Assembly: GCA_046541415.1 (NCBI GenBank)
Contig: JBKHDI010000102.1
Coordinates: 1 to 10,861, forward strand
DNA length: 10,861 nt
Direction of reading: 5' to 3'
From: CAZOVB01 sp046541415
Lineage (GTDB): Bacteria; Planctomycetota; Phycisphaerae; SM23-33
In this document: positions 1-6,920 of the stretch, one piece after another
How the letters are laid out: each line of letters starts with the position of its first letter
How positions within the stretch are numbered: position 1 is the stretch's first letter
Translations under genes and position numbers: made by a program
The notes under the pieces: model-generated
Seen by the model: the letters and a program-made list of their open reading frames with translations, nothing else
Told to the model about the DNA's origin: nothing
The model's database searches: none

Positions 1-53
1 CCTGGTTCACGGGGAGCGAGGCCGTCAGGCCGAAATCGCCGTAACCAGGCCGA

Positions 54-151
54 GTCCGAACGGCCCGTCGCGCGGTGTTAGGCCTTGCCTGCCGCGTCGT
101 AGCCGTCAGGCGAAGACGGGCGGCGTGAACACCGGCACCCTTGCTGGGACA
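54..151. repeat. Diverged direct repeat, copy A
   Basis: Bases 54-80 match 249-275 at 24 of 27 positions. Bases 121-137 (CGGCGTGAACACCGGCA) match 282-298 exactly, and 142-151 (TGCTGGGACA) match 354-363 exactly, all in the same order. Copy A carries about 40 bases between the first two blocks that are reduced to a few bases in copy B. The family is not recognised. Confidence 0.6.
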
Positions 152-248
152 CCAGCCGCTGCGTCGAACCCAGCACGGTCAAGATGACCGTGCCACACCA
201 GACTCAATCTGTTCGTCCGCCCCCGAAAGCACGGACGTCAAGCGGCGT

Positions 249-363
249 GTCCGACCGGCCCACCGCGCGGTGTTACGCCTGCGGCGTGAACACCGGCAGC
301 ATGTCTCTATGGTGTGTACACACAGTTGATCCGACGCCTTCTGCGAAGACTCCTGCTGGGACA
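249..363. repeat. Diverged direct repeat, copy B
   Basis: This is the partner of the repeat at 54-151. In this copy the first two shared blocks are nearly adjacent and form a hairpin: GGTGTT and CGCC (269-279) face GGCG and AACACC (282-294). About 50 extra bases lie between the second block and the third (TGCTGGGACA, 354-363). The two copies therefore differ by opposite insertions or deletions. Confidence 0.55.
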
Positions 364-368
364 TGCTG
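297..368. repeat. Nested palindromic element downstream of rloB
   Basis: A perfect 9-bp inverted repeat, CAGCATGTC (297-305) and GACATGCTG (360-368), encloses a perfect 12-bp palindrome GTGTGTACACAC (312-323) and a small CTTC-TGC-GAAG hairpin (338-348). It starts 17 bases past the rloB stop on the minus strand. It could be the transcript end, a small mobile palindrome or a structured RNA. No T-run follows, so a classical intrinsic terminator is not supported. Confidence 0.45.
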
Positions 369-385
369 GAAGAATCGGATTGAGC

Positions 386-1048
386 CTAAGGCAACTCCTT
401 ATACTGCCCGGTAATGTAGCCGACCAGCCGATACACCGTTGTACAGGGGTTGGCCTTGGCGATATCGGTCGTACCCTGATGGTGACCCAAATGCACTTGG
501 CTAGCGTTCTCAACAGCCTCCTTGACTTTCTCAATCAGCTGTTCAAAGAGGCATGGATTTGCGTGGAACTGCGCTTTCCCATAGCCAAGCTCCTTCTGAA
601 GAAGTACATCGGCATCCTTGGCACTTGGGATCTGTTTTGTCAGTCGATTCGCCGGAAGAACATGACAGAGTAGCCAGTACTCAAAAGCTGGATTCGAAAG
701 CAGAACACTAACCCCTTTCGCTTCTGCCAAACTCAAGGCTTGTCTCAATGCCGCCACTTTCGATTGATCGTGAGGTTCGACATCTAGAACAACATAAACG
801 CGATCACCGTCGTCTTCGGAATAGTTCTCGTCTCCCATTCCTTCGTGGATCGCCCTCCGAACAACAGATATTGCATCCGTTCCTTTCCCTCTTTTGGGCG
901 CGAGAACTGGCCCTTGAGACCTCTTGTATTCGCTGTTCAGTCTGGCAAGATACTCGTACTCTGTCGCTTTTCCTTCACAGTAGAGCAACAATCGCGGACT
1001 GTATTTGCGCGGCGCTCTTCTTCTTCTGCCCCTAGCGCGCCTTGCCAT
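386..1048 (-). CDS. rloB: RloB family TOPRIM-like protein
   Basis: This 220-residue protein has the hallmarks of the RloB family, first named for ORFs linked to restriction loci in Campylobacter. After a very basic N-terminus (residues 1-15) comes a TOPRIM-like core: LLLYCEGKATE with candidate acidic residue E25, then VYVVLDVE with D89 and E91. The family signatures SNPAFEYWLLCH (118-129) and NPCTTVYRLV (200-209) follow. TOPRIM folds of this type act as metal-dependent nucleases in related ATPase/TOPRIM pairs, so nucleic-acid cleavage is the likely role, by inference. Its ATG follows the rloA TGA directly, with GGAG eight bases upstream inside rloA, so translation is probably coupled. Length fits the family, so it looks intact. 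Base composition is lower in GC than that of the chromosomal neighbours. Confidence 0.85.
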   Translation of the reverse strand: MARRARGRRRRAPRKYSPRLLLYCEGKATEYEYLARLNSEYKRSQGPVLAPKRGKGTDAISVVRRAIHEGMGDENYSEDDGDRVYVVLDVEPHDQSKVAALRQALSLAEAKGVSVLLSNPAFEYWLLCHVLPANRLTKQIPSAKDADVLLQKELGYGKAQFHANPCLFEQLIEKVKEAVENASQVHLGHHQGTTDIAKANPCTTVYRLVGYITGQYKELP

Positions 1049-2452
1049 TCACTTAGCTCCTACCGTTTCAGAGTGGACCCTCGTAGGCGCATCCGCCTGC
1101 GGTATGTCGGCCAGTGATGGACCAAACACTGGAATCCCGCCAAACCTGCCTGCCAAGTAGTTCCTTCCCCACGCAGCGTTGTTTCGAGGCATATCCTCAA
1201 AATCCCAGAGAGAGTAGATCTCCGCAGAACCTTTCGAGTTCTTCTGAGTGAGATAGATCTGATCTCGCCTCAGCAAGCTCGGGTTAAGAAGCGTTACATC
1301 GTGCGTTGTGAAAATGAACTGAGTCCCACCATTACCCAATTCTGGACTGTTGACCATTTGCACAAGCCGGGTGGATAACATTGGATGGAGGCTAGTATGC
1401 AACTCATCAACCAGGAACAATGTAGGACGTTTACGGGCCATTATGAGCATCCCGGAAAGCCACAGATACTGCTTTGTCCCACTGGATTCCTGCATAAGGT
1501 CAAAACGGAGAAGCTCACCTAGTTGAGACACATGCTCTGTGTAAAATGAGGTTCCCAGAGCGTCATCAAGCGCTCCGGGATGAACATCCTCGAGGGCGTT
1601 GATCATCTGCTTCAAAGCTTCGGTCAACCGTCCCTCGGCTTCCTTCTGTTCAGATTTCGCCCCTGGCATCCCCCATCTGGTCGCTGGATCAACAGTCTCT
1701 GTTCTTATTCTGGCAATGCCTGTATCCGCATCTCGCACCAACTCCGTCAACTTGGTAAGCAGACTAGGGTCTTCTCTTGCGGCCTTTGCGACTTTTGTTA
1801 GTTCATAATTCGAAAACTCAAGCCCCTCACTTGCATCCACATGGGTGATTCCATTCCTGAACCAGAGGAATAGCGGCTTGACAACCCCAACATTTCTTTC
1901 TGCGGCCCGTGACAAGAACAGAGCATTGTCCCTCGTGTCAGCTACAAGTTGATCGCGCCTTGGTTTGCTCCCGATCAATTTTTCATGCAACTTCGCCGTC
2001 CCATTGGCAAGATCACGATCGATCAACTTAATCCATTTCGCAGATCCTTTAGCACCCCGGTACTTCAGGATCTCCCTGAAAACAGCCTTCTGACTCACCA
2101 CAAGCTCGTATATGTACCCGACGCCCTCAAGTTCGACCTCAACATAAAACTCGGTCGGGCTTTCACTGGTTGTTTTCGACAGGAGATAGGGTTTGATGCC
2201 CGGAATCGGGTCTCCTGCATTCATAGAGGTCACAGATATTGCCACAAAACGCCTCAGTACTTGGAGTGCCTCAAGCATCGATGTCTTCCCCGAGGCATTT
2301 GGGCCAAAAATGGCAGCAGATTTGACAGCATCTCCCTTGTTGCCCTCCCAGATGTTCCCTAGGAGCTCCTTGTCCTGCTTAGCTGGTCGCAGATCCAACA
2401 CTGCTTGTTCACGGAAGCATTTGAAATTTTTGACCTTGAACTCGATGAGCAT
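1049..2452 (-). CDS. rloA: RloA-like AAA/ABC-type ATPase
   Basis: This 467-residue ATPase belongs to the SMC/ABC-like group (AAA_15/AAA_21, COG1106) seen in RloA, AriA of PARIS and OLD-type proteins. It opens with the typical IEFKVKNFKCFRE strand. Walker A GPNASGKT is at residues 50-57, a signature-like QESSGTKQ at 321-328, Walker B TLFLVDEL at 344-351 (D349, E350) and the switch histidine in FTTHD at 384; all are intact. The frame is open upstream to an ATG at 2539, but that start would precede the likely promoter, and the family N-terminus begins at the chosen ATG, which has a weak GGA eight bases upstream. It is followed without a gap by rloB. By analogy with PARIS, the ATPase probably senses a trigger and controls its TOPRIM partner; this has not been shown for this pair. 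Confidence 0.87.
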   Translation of the reverse strand: MLIEFKVKNFKCFREQAVLDLRPAKQDKELLGNIWEGNKGDAVKSAAIFGPNASGKTSMLEALQVLRRFVAISVTSMNAGDPIPGIKPYLLSKTTSESPTEFYVEVELEGVGYIYELVVSQKAVFREILKYRGAKGSAKWIKLIDRDLANGTAKLHEKLIGSKPRRDQLVADTRDNALFLSRAAERNVGVVKPLFLWFRNGITHVDASEGLEFSNYELTKVAKAAREDPSLLTKLTELVRDADTGIARIRTETVDPATRWGMPGAKSEQKEAEGRLTEALKQMINALEDVHPGALDDALGTSFYTEHVSQLGELLRFDLMQESSGTKQYLWLSGMLIMARKRPTLFLVDELHTSLHPMLSTRLVQMVNSPELGNGGTQFIFTTHDVTLLNPSLLRRDQIYLTQKNSKGSAEIYSLWDFEDMPRNNAAWGRNYLAGRFGGIPVFGPSLADIPQADAPTRVHSETVGAK

Positions 2453-2498
2453 TGTTTTGGTTCCATCAATGGCTAGGAAGATATTTTCGTTTATCGGA

Positions 2499-2533
2499 AG
2501 TATAGCCTGTTTTGTGCAACTTTTCTGCACAAA
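2499..2533 (-). promoter_or_regulatory. Likely rloA promoter with operator-like inverted repeat
   Basis: On the minus strand, TATACT (2504-2499) matches the -10 consensus at five of six positions and would give a leader of about 40 bases to the rloA ATG. Six bases upstream begins a perfect inverted repeat, TTTGTGCA and TGCACAAA separated by seven bases (2511-2533), lying over the expected -35 region. No good -35 hexamer at standard spacing is present, so a repressor or activator site is plausible. No regulator gene is visible in the cassette. Confidence 0.45.
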
Positions 2534-2789
2534 CCGCATTCAAGTCCAGATTTTTTCAGACATGTCGGTTCTTGGCCGCGGACGACTTGCTACAGCCTTC
2601 TTGCATTGCAAAGTAGCCTGCAGGGGGGTGGGGATCGTAGATTTCTTGCCGGGCAGTGGAATCTGGAGCCCGATCTGTGTCTGCGGCGAGTGGTTGCAGG
2701 CCATTGCGGCCGGTCTCGGCCGACGTTCATGAGTGATGTGTATGGCGGGCTGCTGCGCCGATTGCGCGGCAACCGGGGAGGGCAGGTTG
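2534..2789. other. Intergenic region between rloA and flagellin
   Basis: This is the divergent spacer between the low-GC rloAB cassette and the GC-rich flagellin gene. It contains an 11-base palindrome TTGCATTGCAA (2601-2611) and a short GGCCG/CGGCC inverted repeat near 2708-2721. I could not fit either a sigma-28 or a sigma-54 flagellar promoter at the right spacing. The flagellin Shine-Dalgarno lies at its right end. Confidence 0.4.
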
Positions 2790-3578
2790 ATGCAACCGGT
2801 AGGGATGAACAGGAAACAGGAGTCGCTGTCGCCCCTGCAGCGGGCCCGGGAGCAGCTGCAGACGCACGGCAAGAGGCTGGCGTCGGGCAAGCGGATCCAT
2901 TCGGCGGCCGACGACGCGGCGGGGCTTGCGATCGCCCAGTTGATCCGGGCCGACGTGGCCTCGCTGAACCAGCGGGTCCGCAACGCCAACGACGGCGCCA
3001 GCGCCCTGCAGGTGGCCGACGGGGCCCTGGGCGAGGTGAACCACTCGCTGGCGCGGATGAAGGAGTTGGCCACCCAGGCCGCCGGCGGGGTGCTCTCCGA
3101 GGGCCAGAAACAGATCATCGCTGATGAGTTCAACTCGCTGGCCGAAGGCATTGACGCGACGATCGGGACCACGCGATTCAACGGCCAGGCGCTGCTGGAC
3201 GGCGAGGCGCCCGGTCCTGCCCTGGATGCCGAGGCGGGGGCCTTCCGCGTCGATCCGCGCATGGATGCCACCGCCGTCAAGGGCCTGAGCTTCGATGACC
3301 CGGTCTCGGCGATGCACGCGGTCGACGAGGCGATCGAGCAGGTTTCCGGCTATCGTGCGACGGTCGGGACGATGATCAACCGCCTGGAGACCGCTGCGAG
3401 CACGCAGCAGATCGAGGCGGAGAACCAGCTGGCCGCCCAGAGTCGGATCGAGGATGCCGACTTCGCCGTCGAGACGGCGGCGCTGGCCTCGGCCTCGGTT
3501 CGCTCGCAGGCGTCGGTGGCGATGCAGGCCCATTCCAACGGCATGGCCTCGCGGATGATGTCGCTGCTGATGGGGTAG
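2790..3578 (+). CDS. Flagellin, short form without variable domain
   Basis: This 262-residue flagellin is the filament subunit exported by the flagellar type III system. The conserved N-terminal D1 helix is clear: RLASGKRIHSAADDAAGLAIA (29-49), then VRNANDGASALQVADGAL (63-80) and RMKELATQAAGG (89-100). The RFNGQALLDG motif is at 129-138, and the C-terminal D1/D0 segment, from SRIEDADFAVETA (218-230) to SLLMG, ends the protein. The hypervariable D2/D3 domains are absent, as in other short bacterial flagellins. The start was chosen because GGGGAGGG (2775-2782) sits seven bases upstream; the frame stays open to 2733. The first 28 residues lack the usual INTN-type D0 motif and are rich in charge. 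No other flagellar gene is in the window, so whether it is a main filament subunit or a minor paralogue is open. Confidence 0.9.
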   Translation: MQPVGMNRKQESLSPLQRAREQLQTHGKRLASGKRIHSAADDAAGLAIAQLIRADVASLNQRVRNANDGASALQVADGALGEVNHSLARMKELATQAAGGVLSEGQKQIIADEFNSLAEGIDATIGTTRFNGQALLDGEAPGPALDAEAGAFRVDPRMDATAVKGLSFDDPVSAMHAVDEAIEQVSGYRATVGTMINRLETAASTQQIEAENQLAAQSRIEDADFAVETAALASASVRSQASVAMQAHSNGMASRMMSLLMG

Positions 3579-3622
3579 TCTTATCCGGGGTGGTTTCCGG
3601 CTGCAGATGGGGCACAAAGCAG

Positions 3623-3660
3623 AAGCGACCGCCGGTTCGTTGAGGAACCGGCGGCCGCTT
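3623..3660. terminator. Probable shared terminator hairpin between convergent genes
   Basis: The arms AAGCGACCGCCGGTTC (3623-3638) and GAACCGGCGGCCGCTT (3645-3660) pair over 16 positions with one mismatch around a six-base loop. It lies midway between the ends of the convergent flagellin and PpiD-like genes. The T tract is very short on both sides (TTT in the right arm and flank), so it may work with Rho or only protect transcript ends. Confidence 0.6.
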
Positions 3661-3689
3661 TGTCGTCCAATCCTGCCTGCGCCGGCGGG

Positions 3690-5942
3690 TTATTCTTCGT
3701 CACCCGCCTTGCGGGCAAAGCCGGTCCGCAGCACGACGTTGTCGTGGTCGAGGAACTCGATGATCGCGTCGCGGCTCAGCTGGAACCTGAGGCCTGTTTT
3801 GATTGCGGCGAGGTTCATCTGTTCTTCGACAGCCGGCTCGTAATCGATCCTCTGGGCCAGGACGACCGAGGCGATCGCGGGCAGGGGGATCACCGCGACC
3901 TGCTTTCCCATGCGGGGGAAATTGGTGTTCACGTTGTCCGGGGCCAGCGAGAATGCCTTGTTGTAGAACAGCTCCAACTGGGCCTCGGCTTCATTCGGGA
4001 GCAGGAGGTGCTCATCCAGCAGCGGGACCATCCTGCGAGTGAGCATTTCGCTCTCATGGACGGCCAGGCCCATCGAGTCGGCCAGGCTCCGCATGGCCGC
4101 GGGGTTGTTGACGGACTCCTTCAGCTGCGACTGGGCCATCTGGAAGGCCTGTTTGAGCTTCCAGTCATCGGCCACGCGCTGCTTGAGCTGGTCGGTCAAC
4201 TGCTCGGGCGTCTGTGCGGTCCGTGCCTCGACGACGCGCCAGATCATCGGACCCATGGGATCTCCGCCGTGCCAGGCGACCGGACCTTCCACGCCGACCT
4301 GGAGGGACTGATCTTCCCGGCCCTGCCGGCCGGTCAACTCCCTGACGCTGAAGGCAACCCGCACCAGGGGGATCTGCTCCGGCTGGTTCCGCTTCTGCGG
4401 GTTCGGGTTGGCCCGGACCAGGAACGCCTGGCCGAACACATCATGGTTTTTGAAGGCTTCGGCGTCGACCAGGCCTGTGGAGGCCAAGACGATCGGGAAC
4501 AGGTCGATCGTCTCGGATACGGGGAAGATGGAATTGGGCACCTGCCTGCACTGGAAGTACTGGAAGGGGCCGATCTCGAACTTCTCCGAGAGTTGACCCA
4601 GGGCAGCTGCCAGCGTCCCGCCGTCGGCGGCGGGCAGATCGACCAGGACATTTTCGTCGATGTTCACCTCGCCGTGCTTGCCGACGGGGAAGACCACCTG
4701 GACGCCCGCAGCCTCGGAGAGCATCTCCAAAGCTTCTGCCAGGGGCTTGCGGACGATTTTGACCGACAGGGTCTTGTCCATGATGCCCGAGGCGGGGGAC
4801 TTGAGTTGCTTCATGACGTAGGGATAGGCCTTCTCGCCCGGGCCTTCGAATTCCGTCAGCAGCTGGCGGGTTATCGTGTCCTGCAGGTTGGCGACGGTCT
4901 GGGCGACCTGATCTCGCTGGAGTCGCTCGGAGGCCAGTTGGGTTTTCTCGGCCGTGGTCATCTCCACCAGCCGGGGTTCGCCATCTTCCTCGGCGCCTTC
5001 TTCGGGTTCGACGGTCTTGCGGAACTGGCCGGGATTGGCGGCGATGTAGTTTTCGATGTCATCGCTGGAGGGCCTGACGGCCTGTTGGAGCGTCTGGCGG
5101 TCGATGATCAGGCCTTGTGCAGCCACCTTGGGCGGCTGGCGGTAGCCGAAGCCGAAGTCATCGGGCCCGGTGTACACCTCGGGCGGCTGATCCTTGTGGG
5201 CTTCGAACATCTCGCGGATCTGGTCGTCGGTGGGGGCGGGCACGTCGGGCAGGTACTTGCTGGCGGGCACGCTGACGAAGGCCAGTTTGATTCGCTCGCT
5301 CCGATCGCGGAAGAACTTGCGGGCCTGGAAATCCGAGACCGGCGCACCGACCGGGTCGGTTTCTTCGACCGGCAGGAGGGGCACGTTGCGGAGGTAGTTC
5401 TTCTCGACGATCAGGTAGTCAGCCAGGGTCTGACGGATGTCTTCCTCGCTGGGCATGGGCTGCATGTTGGCGTTGTTGGCAATCGCCACCAGCGTCGGGT
5501 TCAGTTCCTTCTGGCCCAGGGAAGCCTGGATGCTCAGCAGCATCTGCTCGACCTCGTAGTCGGTCGCTTCCAGGCCCGCTGCGCGGGCTTCGGCGACCAG
5601 CAGGGCCCAGGTCAACGGCGCCTGCTCGCGCATGCCGCCCAGGTCCGGCTGCCCGGTGGACGGGTTGGCTTCCACTTCGAAGAAGGCCTGGATCGGCACG
5701 ATCAGCTGGCGCTGGATCGTCCCGCTGGACAGCAGTTGCAGCTGGCGGCCTGCCTCGGCAACGTCGCCGCTGGAGATCTCTCCCTCGGCCGGGGTTGTCG
5801 TCGTGCCCAGCACCAGGCCTTCTTCGGCCCGGTCGCGCGAGCACGACTGCAACTGCGAGCCGCCAAGCAGGAAGGCGACCATCAGGATCACCATGATTAC
5901 GATCACCATCTTCTGGTGACGACGGAAGAATCCCAAAGCCAT
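3690..5942 (-). CDS. PpiD/SurA-like membrane-anchored folding factor
   Basis: This 750-residue protein has a short basic N-terminus followed by one hydrophobic segment (about 11-28), as in PpiD, so the bulk should face the periplasm. Residues about 55-190 are helical and resemble a SurA/PpiD chaperone N-domain. PTDDQIREMFEAHKD (237-251) looks like the linker that normally precedes a parvulin domain, and 575-640 resembles the PpiD C-terminal helices (AQTPEQLTDQLKQRVADDW). I do not see the parvulin GGDLG-type motif, so isomerase activity is doubtful. Residues about 391-455 (from SVKIVRKPLAEALEMLSEA on) look like an STN/secretin-N-type fold instead. AGGAG five bases before the ATG supports the start. 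The likely role is an envelope chaperone; substrates are unknown. It is divergent from nfo. Confidence 0.7.
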   Translation of the reverse strand: MALGFFRRHQKMVIVIMVILMVAFLLGGSQLQSCSRDRAEEGLVLGTTTTPAEGEISSGDVAEAGRQLQLLSSGTIQRQLIVPIQAFFEVEANPSTGQPDLGGMREQAPLTWALLVAEARAAGLEATDYEVEQMLLSIQASLGQKELNPTLVAIANNANMQPMPSEEDIRQTLADYLIVEKNYLRNVPLLPVEETDPVGAPVSDFQARKFFRDRSERIKLAFVSVPASKYLPDVPAPTDDQIREMFEAHKDQPPEVYTGPDDFGFGYRQPPKVAAQGLIIDRQTLQQAVRPSSDDIENYIAANPGQFRKTVEPEEGAEEDGEPRLVEMTTAEKTQLASERLQRDQVAQTVANLQDTITRQLLTEFEGPGEKAYPYVMKQLKSPASGIMDKTLSVKIVRKPLAEALEMLSEAAGVQVVFPVGKHGEVNIDENVLVDLPAADGGTLAAALGQLSEKFEIGPFQYFQCRQVPNSIFPVSETIDLFPIVLASTGLVDAEAFKNHDVFGQAFLVRANPNPQKRNQPEQIPLVRVAFSVRELTGRQGREDQSLQVGVEGPVAWHGGDPMGPMIWRVVEARTAQTPEQLTDQLKQRVADDWKLKQAFQMAQSQLKESVNNPAAMRSLADSMGLAVHESEMLTRRMVPLLDEHLLLPNEAEAQLELFYNKAFSLAPDNVNTNFPRMGKQVAVIPLPAIASVVLAQRIDYEPAVEEQMNLAAIKTGLRFQLSRDAIIEFLDHDNVVLRTGFARKAGDEE

Positions 5943-5990
5943 GGGAACTCCTAGCCTAAAGTGATTGGTTCAGGAATCTTGCCCGCGCAG

Positions 5991-6019
5991 CTGACCGCGC
6001 GAGGCACAGACCGTACAAT
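5991..6019 (+). promoter_or_regulatory. Candidate nfo promoter
   Basis: CTGACC (5991-5996; four of six to TTGACA) and TACAAT (6014-6019; five of six to TATAAT) are separated by exactly 17 bases. Transcription would begin near 6026, about 30 bases before the nfo ATG. Confidence 0.45.
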
Positions 6020-6056
6020 GATACGGATTCGCCGGATTTTTGCAAGGAAATGGATC

Positions 6057-6920
6057 ATGCTGATCGGCTCGCACCTGTCCATCGCCAAAGGCCTCGACGC
6101 CGCCTGCCGTAATGCCGGGAATTACGGGTTCAACTGCCTCGGCCTGTTCGTCAGAAACCAGGTCCAGTGGAAGGCCCCGCCCCTGGCCGACGGACGCGTC
6201 GAGGGGTTCCGCAAGGCCCGGAAAGCCAGCGGCATCCGTACCGCCGTGGCCCATGCATCGTACCTGGTCAACCTCGCCGGCGCCGACGGCGTGCGGAGAA
6301 AATCCATCGACGCGATGGTCGAAGACCTCGGCCGTTGCGGGCGGCTGGGCGTGGAATACCTGGTCATGCACCCGGGCTCGAACCCCGACGCGGGGGCGGG
6401 AATCGAACAGATCGCCCGGGGGATTGACGAGATCTTCGCCAAGCTCGAGAATCGCCGCGTCAAGCTCCTGCTGGAGACCACGGCCGGGCAGGGCAACTGC
6501 CTCGGCTGGCGATTCGAGCAGCTCGCGGCGATCCGGGCGGCCACCAAACGGGCCCGCCGCGTGGGAATCTGCCTCGACACCGCCCACGTCTTCGCCGCCG
6601 GCTACGACATCCGCACCGCCGCCGGATGGGATCAAACCCTGGCTGAACTGGCCGAAACCGTGGGCCTGGAACACCTGCTGGCGATCCACCTGAACGACTC
6701 GAAGCGGGAATTCGCCTGCCGCGTCGACCGCCACGAGCACCTCGGGCGCGGACAGATCGGCGAAGAAGGCCTGGCTGCGGTGGTCAACGACCCGCGCCTT
6801 CAGAATGTCCCGTTCATCCTCGAGACGCCCAAGGAAACCGCCGAGGACGGGCGCGACTGGGACGAATTGAACCTCGAAACCATCCGCCGCTGGCGAGGCC
6901 TGGACGAGGCGAGCAGCTAG
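6057..6920 (+). CDS. nfo: Endonuclease IV (AP endonuclease)
   Basis: This 287-residue protein is endonuclease IV, the zinc-dependent TIM-barrel enzyme that cuts DNA 5' of abasic sites in base excision repair. All nine residues that bind the three zinc ions in the E. coli enzyme have counterparts: H66 (AHASY), H105 (MHPGS), E140 (LLLETT), D174 and H177 (CLDTAH), H211 (IHLND), D224 and H226 (DRHEH) and E256 (ILETP). GSHLSIAKGL at the N-terminus is the family start. The ATG was chosen because AAGGAA (6044-6049) lies seven bases upstream; an upstream in-frame ATG at 5961 would add 32 non-family residues and precede the likely promoter. Length is normal. It stands alone, divergent from the PpiD-like gene and convergent with a lipoprotein gene. 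Confidence 0.96.
   Translation: MLIGSHLSIAKGLDAACRNAGNYGFNCLGLFVRNQVQWKAPPLADGRVEGFRKARKASGIRTAVAHASYLVNLAGADGVRRKSIDAMVEDLGRCGRLGVEYLVMHPGSNPDAGAGIEQIARGIDEIFAKLENRRVKLLLETTAGQGNCLGWRFEQLAAIRAATKRARRVGICLDTAHVFAAGYDIRTAAGWDQTLAELAETVGLEHLLAIHLNDSKREFACRVDRHEHLGRGQIGEEGLAAVVNDPRLQNVPFILETPKETAEDGRDWDELNLETIRRWRGLDEASS

Larger units (their letters stand above)
1..385. other. Gene-free left end with diverged repeats
   Basis: I see no credible gene here; the open frames are short, overlap each other and lack family features. The stretch up to about 300 is GC-rich and consists largely of related, imperfectly repeated segments. From about 300 on, composition falls towards that of the rloB gene that ends at 386. 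The repeats and a palindromic element are listed separately. It may contain the downstream end of the rloAB transcript, but no hairpin followed by a T-run is visible on the minus strand. Confidence 0.6.

Noticed and set aside
69..90. GTTAGGC at 77-83 fits the GTTRRRY core of an integron attC site
   Set aside because: No matching RYYYAAC partner at a sensible distance, the related copy at 264-279 does not keep the core, and there is no integrase or cassette order.
2452..2539. Longer rloA start at ATG 2539
   Set aside because: No Shine-Dalgarno, the added 29 residues are not family-like, and the likely promoter and inverted repeat lie within this segment.
386..2540. Target-site duplications or terminal inverted repeats bounding the rloAB cassette
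   Set aside because: Comparison by eye of both borders found no convincing matching direct or inverted repeats.
2540..3617. Minus-strand frames opposite the flagellin gene
   Set aside because: Low-complexity Arg/Ala/Ser/Pro products without motifs; the flagellin frame is certain.
3660..5954. Very long plus-strand open frame of 764 codons opposite the PpiD-like gene
   Set aside because: It is a shadow frame of a GC-rich gene; its product has no family features, while the minus-strand frame has a TM anchor, Shine-Dalgarno and PpiD-like ends.
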